Below are positions 53,557 to 62,433 of a stretch of DNA of 64,000 nucleotides, piece by piece (within the stretch, counting starts at the first letter, position 1; each line of letters begins with the position of its first letter). The stretch is from Duganella sp. sic0402 (GTDB taxonomy: Bacteria > Pseudomonadota > Gammaproteobacteria > Burkholderiales > Burkholderiaceae_D). The notes beneath the pieces are model-generated. The model saw nothing but the letters and a program-made list of their open reading frames with translations, searched no databases and had not been told where the DNA came from. The DNA lies in assembly GCF_019219065.1 (NCBI RefSeq), contig NZ_JAHUWK010000002.1, positions 682,001 through 746,000 on the forward strand, given 5' to 3'. The translations under genes were made by a program, and so were the position numbers.

Positions 53557-53844
53557 CTAAAGCACCTGGTTCAGCTTGATGATCTGCACGTCGGCCTTGC
53601 CGCCGATGGTGGCGACCAGTTCCTGGAAGTGCGGCGTGGCTTCGTGTGCGGTCAGCACGGCCTGGTCGCGCCAGGCTTCCAGCATGACGAAGCTGGCGTG
53701 GTTGCCCAGGTCGACGTGCAGGTCGTAGCGGATGCAGCCGGCTTCGGCACGGCTCAGCGGCACGATCTTTTGCAGCGCCTCGCGCACCACTACTTCATTG
53801 CCTTCCTTGGCGGTGATGGTGGCGACGACGATCAGGTCTTTCAT
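53557..53844 (-). CDS. Antibiotic biosynthesis monooxygenase-fold protein (YgiN-like)
   Basis: A 95-residue ABM domain protein: MKDLIVVATITAKEGNEVVV, then PLSRAEAGCIRYDLHVDL, FVMLEAWRDQAVLTAHEATPHF. These proteins often act as quinol monooxygenases or in heme or polyketide modification, and are dimeric ferredoxin-like folds. The start at 53844 gives the standard N-terminus. Divergent from the DUF72 gene 49 bp away. Confidence 0.88.
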   Translation of the reverse strand: MKDLIVVATITAKEGNEVVVREALQKIVPLSRAEAGCIRYDLHVDLGNHASFVMLEAWRDQAVLTAHEATPHFQELVATIGGKADVQIIKLNQVL

Positions 53845-53893
53845 GGTATATCCCGGTGTAGACTGAAACCTCGATACTATCAGGAGACGCACA

Positions 53894-54637
53894 ATGGCGC
53901 AGATACGGGCAGGAATTGGCGGCTGGGACTACGCGCCATGGCGCGGCACCTTCTACCCGGCCGATGTGCCGATCAAAAAACAGCTCGAATACGCCAGCAC
54001 GCAAGTCACCAGCATCGAGATCAACGGCACTTTCTACCGCACCGCCAAACCCGAACACTTCGCCAGCTGGGCAGAAAAAACGCCGGACGATTTCGTGTTC
54101 TCGGTCAAGGCCACGCGCTACGCCACCAACCGCAAGGTGCTGGCCGAAGCCGGCGAGTCGATCGAGCGCTTCATCAGCAGCGGCCTGAGCGAACTGGGCG
54201 ACAAGCTCGGCCCCATCCTGTGGCAGTTGGCCGCCACCAAACAATTCGATGCCGACGATATTGCAGCCTTCTTCAAACTGCTGCCAGCCAAGCTGGGCAA
54301 ACGCAAGCTGCAGCATGTGCTGGATGCGCGCCACGACAGTTTTCTGTGCGACGACTACCTCGCGCTGGCGCGCAAGCACAAAGTGGCTACGGTCATCACC
54401 GACACGCCCAGGTTTCCACACTTTGCAGACCTCACCGGCGAGTTCGTCTACGCCCGCCTGATGGATGCCCAGAGCGACATCGACACCGGCTACAGCAAGC
54501 CAGCATTGAAGAAGTGGGCCAGGCAGGCCAAGGACTGGCAGGCGCAGGCGAAGTCCGGACAGGTCTACCTCTACTTCATCAACGGCGCCAAGGAGCGGGC
54601 GCCGGCGGCGGCGCAACACCTGCTGTCGCTGCTGTAA
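53894..54637 (+). CDS. DUF72 (YecE-like) family protein
   Basis: A 247-residue TIM-barrel-like protein of unknown function. Signatures: IRAGIGGWDYAPWRGTFYP, EINGTFYRTAKPEHFASWAE, FVFSVKATRYATN and YLYFINGAKERAPAAA. AGGAGA lies 6 nt before the ATG. DUF72 proteins resemble endonuclease-IV-like barrels, but no catalytic role is shown. It is 84 bp before gmk. Confidence 0.93.
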   Translation: MAQIRAGIGGWDYAPWRGTFYPADVPIKKQLEYASTQVTSIEINGTFYRTAKPEHFASWAEKTPDDFVFSVKATRYATNRKVLAEAGESIERFISSGLSELGDKLGPILWQLAATKQFDADDIAAFFKLLPAKLGKRKLQHVLDARHDSFLCDDYLALARKHKVATVITDTPRFPHFADLTGEFVYARLMDAQSDIDTGYSKPALKKWARQAKDWQAQAKSGQVYLYFINGAKERAPAAAQHLLSLL

Positions 54638-54638
54638 A

Positions 54639-54668
54639 TTGAACTGCCGCCATTGCTCTTGGTAAAAT
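54639..54668 (+). promoter_or_regulatory. Probable gmk promoter
   Basis: TTGAAC (54639-54644) and TAAAAT (54663-54668) are 18 bp apart, right after the DUF72 stop. Leader to the gmk ATG would be about 45 nt. Fits a sigma-70 promoter for gmk-rpoZ-spoT. Confidence 0.55.
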
Positions 54669-54720
54669 ACATCTTTGGGCGATGTAAAACGCGCCCGCTG
54701 ACGTTTTTGAAAGATTCCCC

Positions 54721-55359
54721 ATGAGCTCAAGCAAGGCATTTTCGGGCAGCCTGTTTGTCGTCGCCGCACCGTCCGGCGCCGGCAAGTCGACCCTGGTCAA
54801 CGCGCTGCTGGCCAAGGAACCGGCCATCCAGCTGTCGATTTCCACCACCACCCGCGCGCCGCGTCCGGGCGAAACCCACGGCCAGCAGTATTACTTCACC
54901 ACGGCCGAAGATTTCGTCGCGCGCGCCGAGCAAGGGGAGTTCCTGGAATGGGCCGAAGTACACGGCAACTATTACGGCACCTCGCGCCTGATGGTCGAGG
55001 AGCAGATGAAATCCGGCACCGATGTGTTGCTGGAAATCGACTGGCAAGGCGCCCGCCAGGTCAAGAAATTATTCCCGCAGGCGGCCGGCATTTTCATCCT
55101 GCCGCCATCGATCGCGGCATTGGAAGAGCGTCTGAACAAACGCGCCACCGACGAACCGCATGTGATCACCAAACGCCTGCTGGCGGCGGGTGGCGAAATC
55201 GCCCACGCTCCCGAGTTCGAGTATGCTATTATCAACGAAGAATTCGACGTCGCGCTGTCGGAATTGACCGCGATAGTCCGAGCGGCCCGTTGCCGGTTTG
55301 CGCAACAAGCGGCACGCAACGCCTCGCTCTTTGCCCAACTGGGCATCCACGCTGAATAA
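54721..55359 (+). CDS. gmk: Guanylate kinase
   Basis: A 212-residue GMP kinase making GDP. The P-loop is [18 protein letters not shown], and the GMP-binding [17 protein letters not shown] and [15 protein letters not shown] follow. The length is normal. With rpoZ and spoT following (25 and 82 bp), this is the conserved gmk-rpoZ-spoT cluster, linking guanine nucleotide supply to (p)ppGpp. Confidence 0.98.
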   Translation: MSSSKAFSGSLFVVAAPSGAGKSTLVNALLAKEPAIQLSISTTTRAPRPGETHGQQYYFTTAEDFVARAEQGEFLEWAEVHGNYYGTSRLMVEEQMKSGTDVLLEIDWQGARQVKKLFPQAAGIFILPPSIAALEERLNKRATDEPHVITKRLLAAGGEIAHAPEFEYAIINEEFDVALSELTAIVRAARCRFAQQAARNASLFAQLGIHAE

Positions 55360-55384
55360 ATACACAAGATTTTAGGAGTTTTAG

Positions 55385-55588
55385 ATGGCCCGCATTACGA
55401 TTGAAGATTGTCTGAAAAACGTACCGAACCGTTTCCAGCTGACCCTGGCCGCGACCTACCGCGCCCGCCAGCTGCTGCAAGGCCACACCCCGAAGGTGGA
55501 AGCCAAGGACAAGCCTACCGTGGTCGCCCTGCGTGAAATCGCAGCCGGCAAAGTCGGTCTGGAAATGCTGAAGAAAGTCCCAATGTAA
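55385..55588 (+). CDS. rpoZ: RNA polymerase omega subunit
   Basis: A 67-residue omega protein: [20 protein letters not shown], then [12 protein letters not shown] and [11 protein letters not shown] are the family signature. Omega assists beta-prime folding and forms part of the ppGpp site. TTAGGAG lies 8 nt before the ATG. Confidence 0.98.
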   Translation: MARITIEDCLKNVPNRFQLTLAATYRARQLLQGHTPKVEAKDKPTVVALREIAAGKVGLEMLKKVPM

Positions 55589-55670
55589 GTTGGGCTGCGT
55601 TCCCTGAACATGTGAATGTGGTATGTTTTGGCAGTAGCTCGACATTCTCATCACCACGGAACGCACACGT

Positions 55671-58001
55671 ATGAATCTGATCCCTGCCGATCCGACACTG
55701 AGTGGCAAGCCCGCCAGGGCGAAACGGCCGGCCAAAGCGCCGGCCAAAGCCACGTCTGAGTCCAGTGCAGGGGATGCCTCCATCGCCGTTCCACCCGCCT
55801 CGCCCCCCGTACCTCCCGTGATTTCCTCGTCGCCCCTGGCCACGCCGCCCGCCTTGACCGCCGGTGTTGCGTCGGTGTCCCATCTGACCGAAAAACTGGC
55901 CGAATACATGAGCGCCGCCGACCTGAAAAAGGTCAAGGAAGCGTATCGCTTCTCGGACGAAATGCACCTCGGACAGCTGCGCAAATCGGGCGAGCCTTAC
56001 ATCTCGCACCCGATCGCCGTGGCGGAAATCTGCGCCGACTGGAAGCTCGACGCGCAAGCCATCATGGCGGCGCTGCTGCACGATGTGATGGAAGACCAGG
56101 ACGTCAAAAAGGACGAACTGATCGAGCGCTTCGGCGCGCCGGTGGCCAACCTGGTGGACGGCTTGTCGAAGCTGGAAAAAATCGAATTCCAGAGCCAGAT
56201 CGAAGCGCAGGCGGAAAACTTCCGCAAGATGCTGCTGGCCATGGCCTCGGACGTGCGGGTGATCCTGATCAAGCTGGCCGACCGCCTGCACAATATGCGC
56301 ACCATGGAAGTGATGAAGCCGGCCGCCAAGGCCCGCATCTCCAAGGAGACCATGGAAGTGTATGTGCCGATCGCGCACCGGCTCGGCCTGAACAATATCT
56401 ACCGCGAGCTGCAAGACCTGTCGTTCGCCCACTTGTTCCCGCTGCGCTATCGCACCTTGGCCAAGGCGGTCAAGGCGGCGCGCGGCAACCGCCGCGAAGT
56501 GGTCACCAAGATCCTCGAATCGGTCAAGAACACGCTGTCGATGGCGAGTATCGAAGCGGAAGTCTACGGCCGCGAGAAAACGCTGTACGGCATCTACAAG
56601 AAAATGCGCAGCAAGCACCTGTCGTTCTCGCAGGTGCTGGACGTATACGGCTTCCGCGTGGTGGTCGACAGCTTCCCCAACTGCTACGTGGCGCTGGGGA
56701 CACTGCACTCGCTGTACAAGCCAATGCCGGGCAAGTTCAAGGACTATATTGCGATCCGCAAGCTGAACGGCTACCAGTCGCTGCACACCACGCTGATCGG
56801 CCCTTACGGCACGCCGGTGGAATTCCAGATCCGCACCCAGGAAATGCACCGCACCGCCGAATCGGGCGTGGCGGCGCACTGGCTGTACAAGAATGGCGAC
56901 GCGAATATGTCGGACCTGCAGCAGCGCACCCACGCGTGGCTGCAATCGCTGCTGGACATCCAGCAGCAGACCGGCGATTCGGCCGAGTTCCTGGAACACG
57001 TCAAGGTCGACCTGTTCCCGGATTCGGTGTATGTCTTTACGCCGAAATCGAAAATCATCGCGCTGCCGCGCGGCGCCACGCCGATCGACTTCGCGTATGC
57101 GATCCACACCGGCATCGGCGACCATACGGTATCGGTCACCATCAACAACGAACCGGCTTCGCTGCGCACCGAGCTGCGCAATGGCGACATCGTTGAAATC
57201 GTGACGGACTCGGCCTCACGTCCCAGCCCGAGCTGGCTGTCGTTTGTCCGCACCGGCAAGGCGCGTTCGGCGATCCGCCATCACCTGCGCACCATCAACC
57301 TGCCGGAATCGATCGCGCTGGGCGAGCAGTTGCTGGCGCAGGCCTTGAGTTCACTGGGCCTCAGTCCGGACCTGGAAGACTATCTGGTCGAAAAACTGCT
57401 GAAGGAATCCAGCGCCAAATCGCTGGACGAGCTGTATGCCGACATCGGCGTCGGCAAGCGTATGGCGGCCCTGGTGGCGCGGCATATCTTTGGCCTGCGC
57501 GGCGGCGAATCGGTTAGCACGCCGGTCGACCACAACAGCTCGGCCGAGCTGGACCCCGTCACCATCTGCGGCAGCGAAGGCGTGTCGGTGCAGCTGGCGC
57601 CGTGCTGCCTGCCGATACCGGGCGACGCGATCATCGGCCAACTGCGCCGCGATCAGGGCCTGTTGGTGCACACCTCCGATTGTACGCAGGCCAAGCGCCA
57701 GAAAGCCAAGGAGCCGGACCGCTGGATTGCGGTCAAGTGGGGCGCCGAGCTGAACCGCCGTTTCGACAGCCGCATCAAACTGCTGATCAACAACGAAAAA
57801 GGCATCCTGGCGCGGGTGGCGGCGGAGATCGGCGAGTCTGACGCCAACATCACTTATGTTGGCATGGATGAGGACAAGGACAATGTGCTGCACCAGTTGC
57901 GCTTCACGGTGCAGGTTAAGGACCGGGTGCATCTGGCGGGGCTGCTGCGCAACGTACGCCGCGTGGCCGGCGTCAACCGCATCTTGCGCGAGCGCAGCTG
58001 A
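55671..58001 (+). CDS. spoT: Bifunctional (p)ppGpp synthetase/hydrolase SpoT (Rel)
   Basis: A 776-residue RSH enzyme, the stringent-response hub. N-terminal ~65 residues are Pro/Ala-rich and variable. The hydrolase domain has an intact HD motif (AALLHDVMEDQ), suggesting hydrolase activity; the synthetase domain contains YGREKTLYGIYKKM and AIRKLNGYQSLHTTL. TGS (VYVFTPKSKIIALPRGATPIDFAYAIHT), helical/CC (VQLAPCCLPIPGD) and ACT (IKLLINNEKGILARVAAEIG) domains follow. All key residues seem present, so both activities are plausible. No good ribosome site is visible before the ATG at 55671. Confidence 0.97.
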   Translation: MNLIPADPTLSGKPARAKRPAKAPAKATSESSAGDASIAVPPASPPVPPVISSSPLATPPALTAGVASVSHLTEKLAEYMSAADLKKVKEAYRFSDEMHLGQLRKSGEPYISHPIAVAEICADWKLDAQAIMAALLHDVMEDQDVKKDELIERFGAPVANLVDGLSKLEKIEFQSQIEAQAENFRKMLLAMASDVRVILIKLADRLHNMRTMEVMKPAAKARISKETMEVYVPIAHRLGLNNIYRELQDLSFAHLFPLRYRTLAKAVKAARGNRREVVTKILESVKNTLSMASIEAEVYGREKTLYGIYKKMRSKHLSFSQVLDVYGFRVVVDSFPNCYVALGTLHSLYKPMPGKFKDYIAIRKLNGYQSLHTTLIGPYGTPVEFQIRTQEMHRTAESGVAAHWLYKNGDANMSDLQQRTHAWLQSLLDIQQQTGDSAEFLEHVKVDLFPDSVYVFTPKSKIIALPRGATPIDFAYAIHTGIGDHTVSVTINNEPASLRTELRNGDIVEIVTDSASRPSPSWLSFVRTGKARSAIRHHLRTINLPESIALGEQLLAQALSSLGLSPDLEDYLVEKLLKESSAKSLDELYADIGVGKRMAALVARHIFGLRGGESVSTPVDHNSSAELDPVTICGSEGVSVQLAPCCLPIPGDAIIGQLRRDQGLLVHTSDCTQAKRQKAKEPDRWIAVKWGAELNRRFDSRIKLLINNEKGILARVAAEIGESDANITYVGMDEDKDNVLHQLRFTVQVKDRVHLAGLLRNVRRVAGVNRILRERS

Positions 58002-58017
58002 CCCCGCACAGCCAGGC

Positions 58018-58047
58018 GGGGTCTGACCCCGTACGGGGTCAGACCCC
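58018..58047. repeat. 30-bp perfect palindrome (REP-like) after spoT
   Basis: A perfect 30-bp inverted repeat with 15-bp arms (GGGGTCTGACCCCGT and its complement) starts 17 bp after the spoT stop. Similar GGGGTCTGACCCC sequences are, from memory, common repeats in Oxalobacteraceae. It is next to the degenerate REP-associated transposase, supporting a REP origin, and could also act as a terminator for spoT. Confidence 0.8.
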
Positions 58048-58071
58048 TAAGTGATAAGGCATGTGTATCGC

Positions 58072-58325
58072 TTAAGGTCGCGGGTTGGCTGCTCGAAAAA
58101 AACTATCCCCCAAAACCCCATTTTTATTCCCTGCCGCGCGAATTTCCGCGATTTGCATGGGGGTTAATGCTTCTTGAAATAATTTCAGATAAGCCTGCGT
58201 GCATCCCCAGCCGCAGGTACAGCGAATGCGGCGTCACCAACTCATCATGCCTGCCCTCGGCATTCGAGCGATAGCTCGACCACTTGTAGTTACCGGGAAA
58301 CCGCGCAGCCCCATGCTGAGCCAGC
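58072..58325 (-). pseudogene. Degenerate REP-associated tyrosine transposase (RAYT) remnant
   Basis: Between spoT and the solute-binding gene the minus strand encodes pieces of the C-terminal part of a Y1-type (IS200-like/RAYT) transposase. One frame gives FPGNYKWSSYRSNAEGRHDE and LVTPHSLYLRLG, the typical WSSYR...TPH-LY-LG stretch. The next part continues in another frame as QAYLKLFQEALTPMQIAEIR, ending at a stop at 58072-58074; the shift is near 58204. The 5' half with the HUH motif and catalytic Tyr is missing. It is therefore a dead fragment, next to the 30-bp palindrome it may once have mobilised. Confidence 0.78.
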
Positions 58326-59120
58326 TCAACGGGCTTCGTACCAGTAGGCTTTGTTGGACAGCGGGGTTTGTGGCGACAGTTGCGGGTTGTCGATGCGGAA
58401 GATGCGGCGCTTGCGCAGGCCGGTTTGCTCAATCATGCCGTCATAGAATTCATGAAACAGCTGGTCGAAGCGGCCGTCGGCGATCAATATCTGCATGCCG
58501 GCTTGCAGCCGCTGCGCCAGACGCCGCTGCTGGCCGCCGCCAACAAAAAAGTAGCGCGGCGACGGAATATACAACGCAAAACTGCGCTCCACACTCAGGC
58601 TCGGAAACGCCGGCGCATACGCGGCCTGCTCATACACCGCCTCGTCGATCGCGCGCGGAAAATGCTGGAAGCGCCCCGCCGCCAGCATGCTGTGCAGCCC
58701 GGCCGTGGTGCTGCCCTCGACCACATGAAATCCCGCCTGCTTGTAAGTGGCATTGAGACTCCACTGCCGCCCCGCGCCCAGTGTCAGGCTTTTCAACTGC
58801 TCCAGCGTGCGCGCCGCGCTGAACAGGTCCTGGTTGCGGCCATCGATCAGCGAAATCCGGTACGACGAAATTCCCTTGTCGACCGGTATCCGGACCGGCG
58901 TCAGCTTGTTTTCCCACTCGCGCGAGGTCACCTGTGCACTCAGATTGACCAGCTCGCCCTTCAGCATTTCCTGCAACAGCCGGTCGCGCTCCATGCGCAG
59001 CGGCGCCACGCGGAAGGTGTACGCGCCGTACTGTCCACGGGTGGCGTCCAGCGCGGCGGTGACCAGCTTCAGGATATGGCTGTCGCTGTAGCTGGATTTG
59101 CTGGAGTTCATGTCGATCAT
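58326..59120 (-). CDS. Periplasmic solute-binding protein (family 3-like), non-canonical start likely
   Basis: At least 264 residues of a type II periplasmic binding fold (TLEQLKSLTLGAGRQWSLNA, GSTTAGLHSMLAAGRFQHFP, LQAGMQILIADGRFDQLFHE). No transporter or receptor domain is attached. The first ATG in frame is 59120, but the frame remains open upstream and codes for a good signal peptide: LRRRQIKLCICLLALLGWQG then AARA. GGAGGT (59213-59218) lies 8 nt before a CTG (59204), which is a likely real start; ATT (59189) is another. The gene overlaps greB. It may detect an amino acid or other ligand; function unknown. Confidence 0.78.
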   Translation of the reverse strand: MIDMNSSKSSYSDSHILKLVTAALDATRGQYGAYTFRVAPLRMERDRLLQEMLKGELVNLSAQVTSREWENKLTPVRIPVDKGISSYRISLIDGRNQDLFSAARTLEQLKSLTLGAGRQWSLNATYKQAGFHVVEGSTTAGLHSMLAAGRFQHFPRAIDEAVYEQAAYAPAFPSLSVERSFALYIPSPRYFFVGGGQQRRLAQRLQAGMQILIADGRFDQLFHEFYDGMIEQTGLRKRRIFRIDNPQLSPQTPLSNKAYWYEAR

Positions 59121-59184
59121 GTACTCATCGACCGCGCGCGCGGCGCCCTGCCAGCCCAGCAGCGCCAGCAGGCAGATGCACAGC

Positions 59185-59751
59185 TTAATCTGCCGACGGC
59201 GCAGGATAGCGCACCTCCAGGATATCCAGCTCCTCCACGCCGTGCGGCGCCTGGAAGCTGATGCTATCGCCCTCGCGCGCCTTGGTCAGCGCGCGCGCCA
59301 CCGGCGCCACCCAGCTGATCTTGCCGTTCAGCGGGTCCAGCTCATCGATGCCGACAATGGTGATGGTGCGCTCCTCGCCATCCTGGTTGCTATAGGTGAC
59401 CGTCGCGCCAAAGAAGATCTGGTCGCTGCCGTAATGCACGCTGGGATCGACGATGGCGGCGGAATCCATGCGCTTGGTCAGAAAGCGGATGCGGCGGTCG
59501 ATCTCGCGCAGCCGCCGCTTGCCGTAGATGTAGTCGCCATTCTCCGAACGGTCGCCATTCGATGCGGCCCAGTGGACGATTTTCACCACCTCCGGCCGCT
59601 CCACGTCGATCAGTTGCAGCAGCTCGTCCTTGATGCGCTGATAGCCCTCGGGACGGATGTAATTCTTCGAGCCGGCCGGAATCGCCAACGCCAGCGCAGC
59701 GGCTTCCTCGTCGTCATCCTGGTCGCTCTCTTTGACAAATGCTTTGTTCAT
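59185..59751 (-). CDS. greB: Transcript cleavage factor GreB
   Basis: A 188-residue GreA/GreB-family protein. The coiled-coil N-terminal domain has SKNYIRPEGYQRIKDELLQL and HWAASNGDRSENGDYIYGKR with the acidic tip that reactivates backtracked RNA polymerase; the C-terminal domain contains IVGIDELDPLNGKISWVAPVAR. The pattern NGDYIYGKRRLREIDRRIRFL favours GreB over GreA. The start at 59751 (MNKAFVKES) is family-like; codons upstream are not conserved. Its end overlaps the signal-peptide-coding region of the solute-binding gene. Confidence 0.94.
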   Translation of the reverse strand: MNKAFVKESDQDDDEEAAALALAIPAGSKNYIRPEGYQRIKDELLQLIDVERPEVVKIVHWAASNGDRSENGDYIYGKRRLREIDRRIRFLTKRMDSAAIVDPSVHYGSDQIFFGATVTYSNQDGEERTITIVGIDELDPLNGKISWVAPVARALTKAREGDSISFQAPHGVEELDILEVRYPAPSAD

Positions 59752-59800
59752 GCGGCCTATTGTAACGGCTTTCACGTATCATGCTTTGCAAGGAGTCTCC

Positions 59801-60370
59801 ATGAGAATACTGCACCGTTTGCAACGCTGGCTGCTGGCGCCCCTGGTCTATCTGGCCGCGCTGCTGCTGTTGCTGGAAGACTGGCTATGGAATATCGGCG
59901 CGCGGCTGATGAACCGGCTGGCCCAGTGGCCGCCGCTGCACCGGCTGGAAGCGTGGATCTGCCGCCTCGGTCCGTACGCAGCGCTGGTGCTGTTCGTGCT
60001 GCCGGCCACGCTGTTGTTCCCGGTCAAGCTGCTGGCGCTGTGGGCGATGGCCAACGGCTACCCGCTGACCGGCCTCAGCGTGATCGTGCTGGCCAAGCTG
60101 GGCGGTGCGGCGGCGGTCGCACGGCTGTACCTGCTGACCCGGCCGGTGCTGATGAGCATCGTCTGGTTCGCCGCCCTGCTCGGCTGGTTCCTGGCGCTGA
60201 AAGAGCGCTGGATCGAAAAACTGCGCGCCACCCGCGTCTGGCGCAAGGCCGAAGCCTTGCGCGCCGCCGTGCGCCACTGGCGCCTGCATGCCGTGCCCCG
60301 CCCCGGCAGCTGGCTGGCACGCTTTCGCCGCCTGCTAAAGCGCTTCCGCAGCCGCTGGCGCACACGATAA
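59801..60370 (+). CDS. Small membrane protein of unknown function
   Basis: A 189-residue protein with about three hydrophobic segments (LLAPLVYLAALLLLLEDWLW, LGPYAALVLFVLPATLLFPV, LMSIVWFAALLGWFLALKER) and an Arg/Lys-rich C-terminal tail of about 45 residues (RFRRLLKRFRSRWRTR at the end). AAGGAG 7 nt before ATG 59801 fixes the start. No family was recognised; the basic tail may bind lipid or nucleic acid. The histidine kinase gene follows 12 bp downstream. Confidence 0.8.
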   Translation: MRILHRLQRWLLAPLVYLAALLLLLEDWLWNIGARLMNRLAQWPPLHRLEAWICRLGPYAALVLFVLPATLLFPVKLLALWAMANGYPLTGLSVIVLAKLGGAAAVARLYLLTRPVLMSIVWFAALLGWFLALKERWIEKLRATRVWRKAEALRAAVRHWRLHAVPRPGSWLARFRRLLKRFRSRWRTR

Positions 60371-60382
60371 AATAAGGCATCC

Positions 60383-61573
60383 ATGAGCGCACTTCCCCAC
60401 TCCCAACACGATAGCCTGGCGCTGGCCGCCGAGCTGGAACAGGTGCGCGCGCGCTTTGCCGCCATCGTCTCCAACACCCCCGGCCTGGTCTACCAGTTTG
60501 TGCTGCGCCCTGACGGCAAGGTCAGCTTCCCCTATCTGAGCGACGGCTGCCTGGCGCTGCTGGGCGTGCCATCGGCCGAGCTGCACGCCGAACCGCAGCG
60601 CTTCCTGGCGCTGATCCTGGAAGTGGACCGCCAGTCCTACCTGGACGCGATGCAGGCTTCGGCCAGGGCGCTGTGGAGCTGGAACTGGGAAGGCCGCATC
60701 TGGGTCGAGGCATGGAAGGATGTTAAATGGATTAATCTGCGCAGCACGCCGCACCAGTTGCCGGACGGCGCGGTGCGCTGGGATGGCATCATGACCAATA
60801 TCACCGACAGCAAGCTGGAACAGCTGGAAGTGCGCCATTCGCGCGCCCGGCTGGCCGAACTGTCGGCGCACACCGACCGCGTCAAGGAACAGGAACGCAC
60901 CCGCATCGCCCGCGAAATCCACGATGAGCTGGGCGGCAACCTGACCGCCATCAAGATGGCGGTGGCGATGCTGGCCGCGCGGCTGGACAACAGCGCTGCG
61001 GCCGCCGATCCGGCACTGCGCGAAAAAACCGATTATGTCGATGCACTGGTCGACCGCACCATCGAAGCCATCCACCGCATTTCCCTGGACCTGCGCCCGG
61101 CACTACTGGACCTGGGACTGGTGGCGGCCCTGGAGTGGCAGGTCAAGGAATTCGCCAAGCAGACCGGCATCGCCAGCAGCTTCAGCGCCAACCAGCGCGA
61201 CATCGGCCTGGACAATGACCAGGCCACCGCACTGTTCCGCATCGCCCAGGAGGCGCTGACCAATATCGCCAAGCACGCCAACGCCAGCAAGGTCAGTGTC
61301 AAGCTGGCGCGGCTGCGCTACCACGTCAGCCTGAAGATCAGCGACAACGGCGACGGCATCCGCCAGGATGATCGCAGCAAGCCGGCCTCGTTCGGCCTGC
61401 GCGGCATGGCGGAACGCGCGCGCGTGCTGGGCGGGACGCTGAGCCTGAGCCACGCCAGCGGCGGCGGCACGGTGGTGGCGATTAAAATTAAGCGCGATAC
61501 TGTCCATGACAGCGTCGCGACGCCGCTGGCTGGCGCTACAATAGCGGAAGAAAACATTTCTACCGCGAAATAG
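60383..61573 (+). CDS. Soluble PAS sensor histidine kinase, NarL-type (HisKA_3)
   Basis: A 396-residue cytoplasmic histidine kinase. Residues 1-150 form a PAS sensor (VSNTPGLVYQFVLRPDGKVS, NITDSKLEQLEVRHSRARL). The HisKA_3 phospho-His is in RIAREIHDELGGNLTAIKMA. The HATPase region has RIAQEALTNIAKHANASKV (N box) and ISDNGDGI (G1), FGLRGMAERARVLGG (G2). No membrane helix. It is paired with the LuxR-type response regulator 46 bp downstream. Confidence 0.94.
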   Translation: MSALPHSQHDSLALAAELEQVRARFAAIVSNTPGLVYQFVLRPDGKVSFPYLSDGCLALLGVPSAELHAEPQRFLALILEVDRQSYLDAMQASARALWSWNWEGRIWVEAWKDVKWINLRSTPHQLPDGAVRWDGIMTNITDSKLEQLEVRHSRARLAELSAHTDRVKEQERTRIAREIHDELGGNLTAIKMAVAMLAARLDNSAAAADPALREKTDYVDALVDRTIEAIHRISLDLRPALLDLGLVAALEWQVKEFAKQTGIASSFSANQRDIGLDNDQATALFRIAQEALTNIAKHANASKVSVKLARLRYHVSLKISDNGDGIRQDDRSKPASFGLRGMAERARVLGGTLSLSHASGGGTVVAIKIKRDTVHDSVATPLAGATIAEENISTAK

Positions 61574-61619
61574 TGTGTCTCAGAACACAGCGGCGGGACA
61601 CAACAGGGTATAAAGGTTC

Positions 61620-62267
61620 ATGACAGAAAAAGCCATCATCAAGGTCTTCATCGCCGACGACCATGCCATTGTGCGCGAAGGCTTGAAGCAAATCCTGGCC
61701 GAGACGCGCGACATCGTGGTGGCGGGCGAGGCCGAGAACGGCCTCGACGCGATCAAGCTGTTCCGCAAATCCGAGTGCCAGGTGATGCTGCTCGACATTT
61801 CGCTGCCCGACCGCAACGGCATCGAGGTGCTCAAGCAGATCAAGAAGGAAAAGCCGGAATTGTCGGTGCTGATGCTGTCCATGCACCGCGAGGACCAGTA
61901 TGCGATCCGCTCGCTGAAAGCCGGCGCGGCCGGCTACCTGACCAAGCAGAGCGCGCCCAAGGAGCTGGTAACGGCGATCCGCCAGGTGGCCGGCGGCCTC
62001 AAATACATCAGCCCGGCGCTGGCGCAGGAGCTGGCCAACCACGTCGGCGACGACCACGAGGCGCCACTGCATGAAACCCTGTCCGACCGCGAATACCAGA
62101 CGCTGACCATGATTGCCTCCGGCAAGACGGTCGGCACTATCGCCAAGGAATTGTCGCTCTCGGTCAAAACGGTCAGCGAGTACCGGGCCCGGCTGCTGGT
62201 CAAAATGAAGCTGAAGAACAGCGCCGAACTGACTCATTATGCAATTAAAAATCAACTTATTGAATAA
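61620..62267 (+). CDS. NarL/FixJ-family response regulator
   Basis: A 215-residue DNA-binding response regulator. Receiver: VFIADDHAIVREGLKQ, MLLDISLPDRNG (phospho-Asp), MLSMH (Ser/Thr) and YLTKQSAP (Lys). C-terminal LuxR HTH (about 150-210): LSDREYQTLTMIASGKTVGT, IAKELSLSVKTVSEYRARL. It is the partner of the upstream PAS kinase. Target genes are unknown. The leader contains no obvious additional motif. Confidence 0.96.
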   Translation: MTEKAIIKVFIADDHAIVREGLKQILAETRDIVVAGEAENGLDAIKLFRKSECQVMLLDISLPDRNGIEVLKQIKKEKPELSVLMLSMHREDQYAIRSLKAGAAGYLTKQSAPKELVTAIRQVAGGLKYISPALAQELANHVGDDHEAPLHETLSDREYQTLTMIASGKTVGTIAKELSLSVKTVSEYRARLLVKMKLKNSAELTHYAIKNQLIE

Positions 62268-62433
62268 GGCCGGGTAAGATAGCAATGTGGCAGCGAATTT
62301 ATTGTTGCTGAAAGAAAAATTGTTAATGCTTTGATGAAAGCCACTTCCCGGCCCCTATTTCGGGCAATACCGGCGGCGGGGCGCGCTTATCATAGGCGTA
62401 ATTGGTAATCCATAAAGAGGTACGCGCGTCATC

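Noticed and set aside
55515..57125. Open frame antisense to spoT
   Set aside because: Shadow of a conserved RSH gene; composition atypical of protein.
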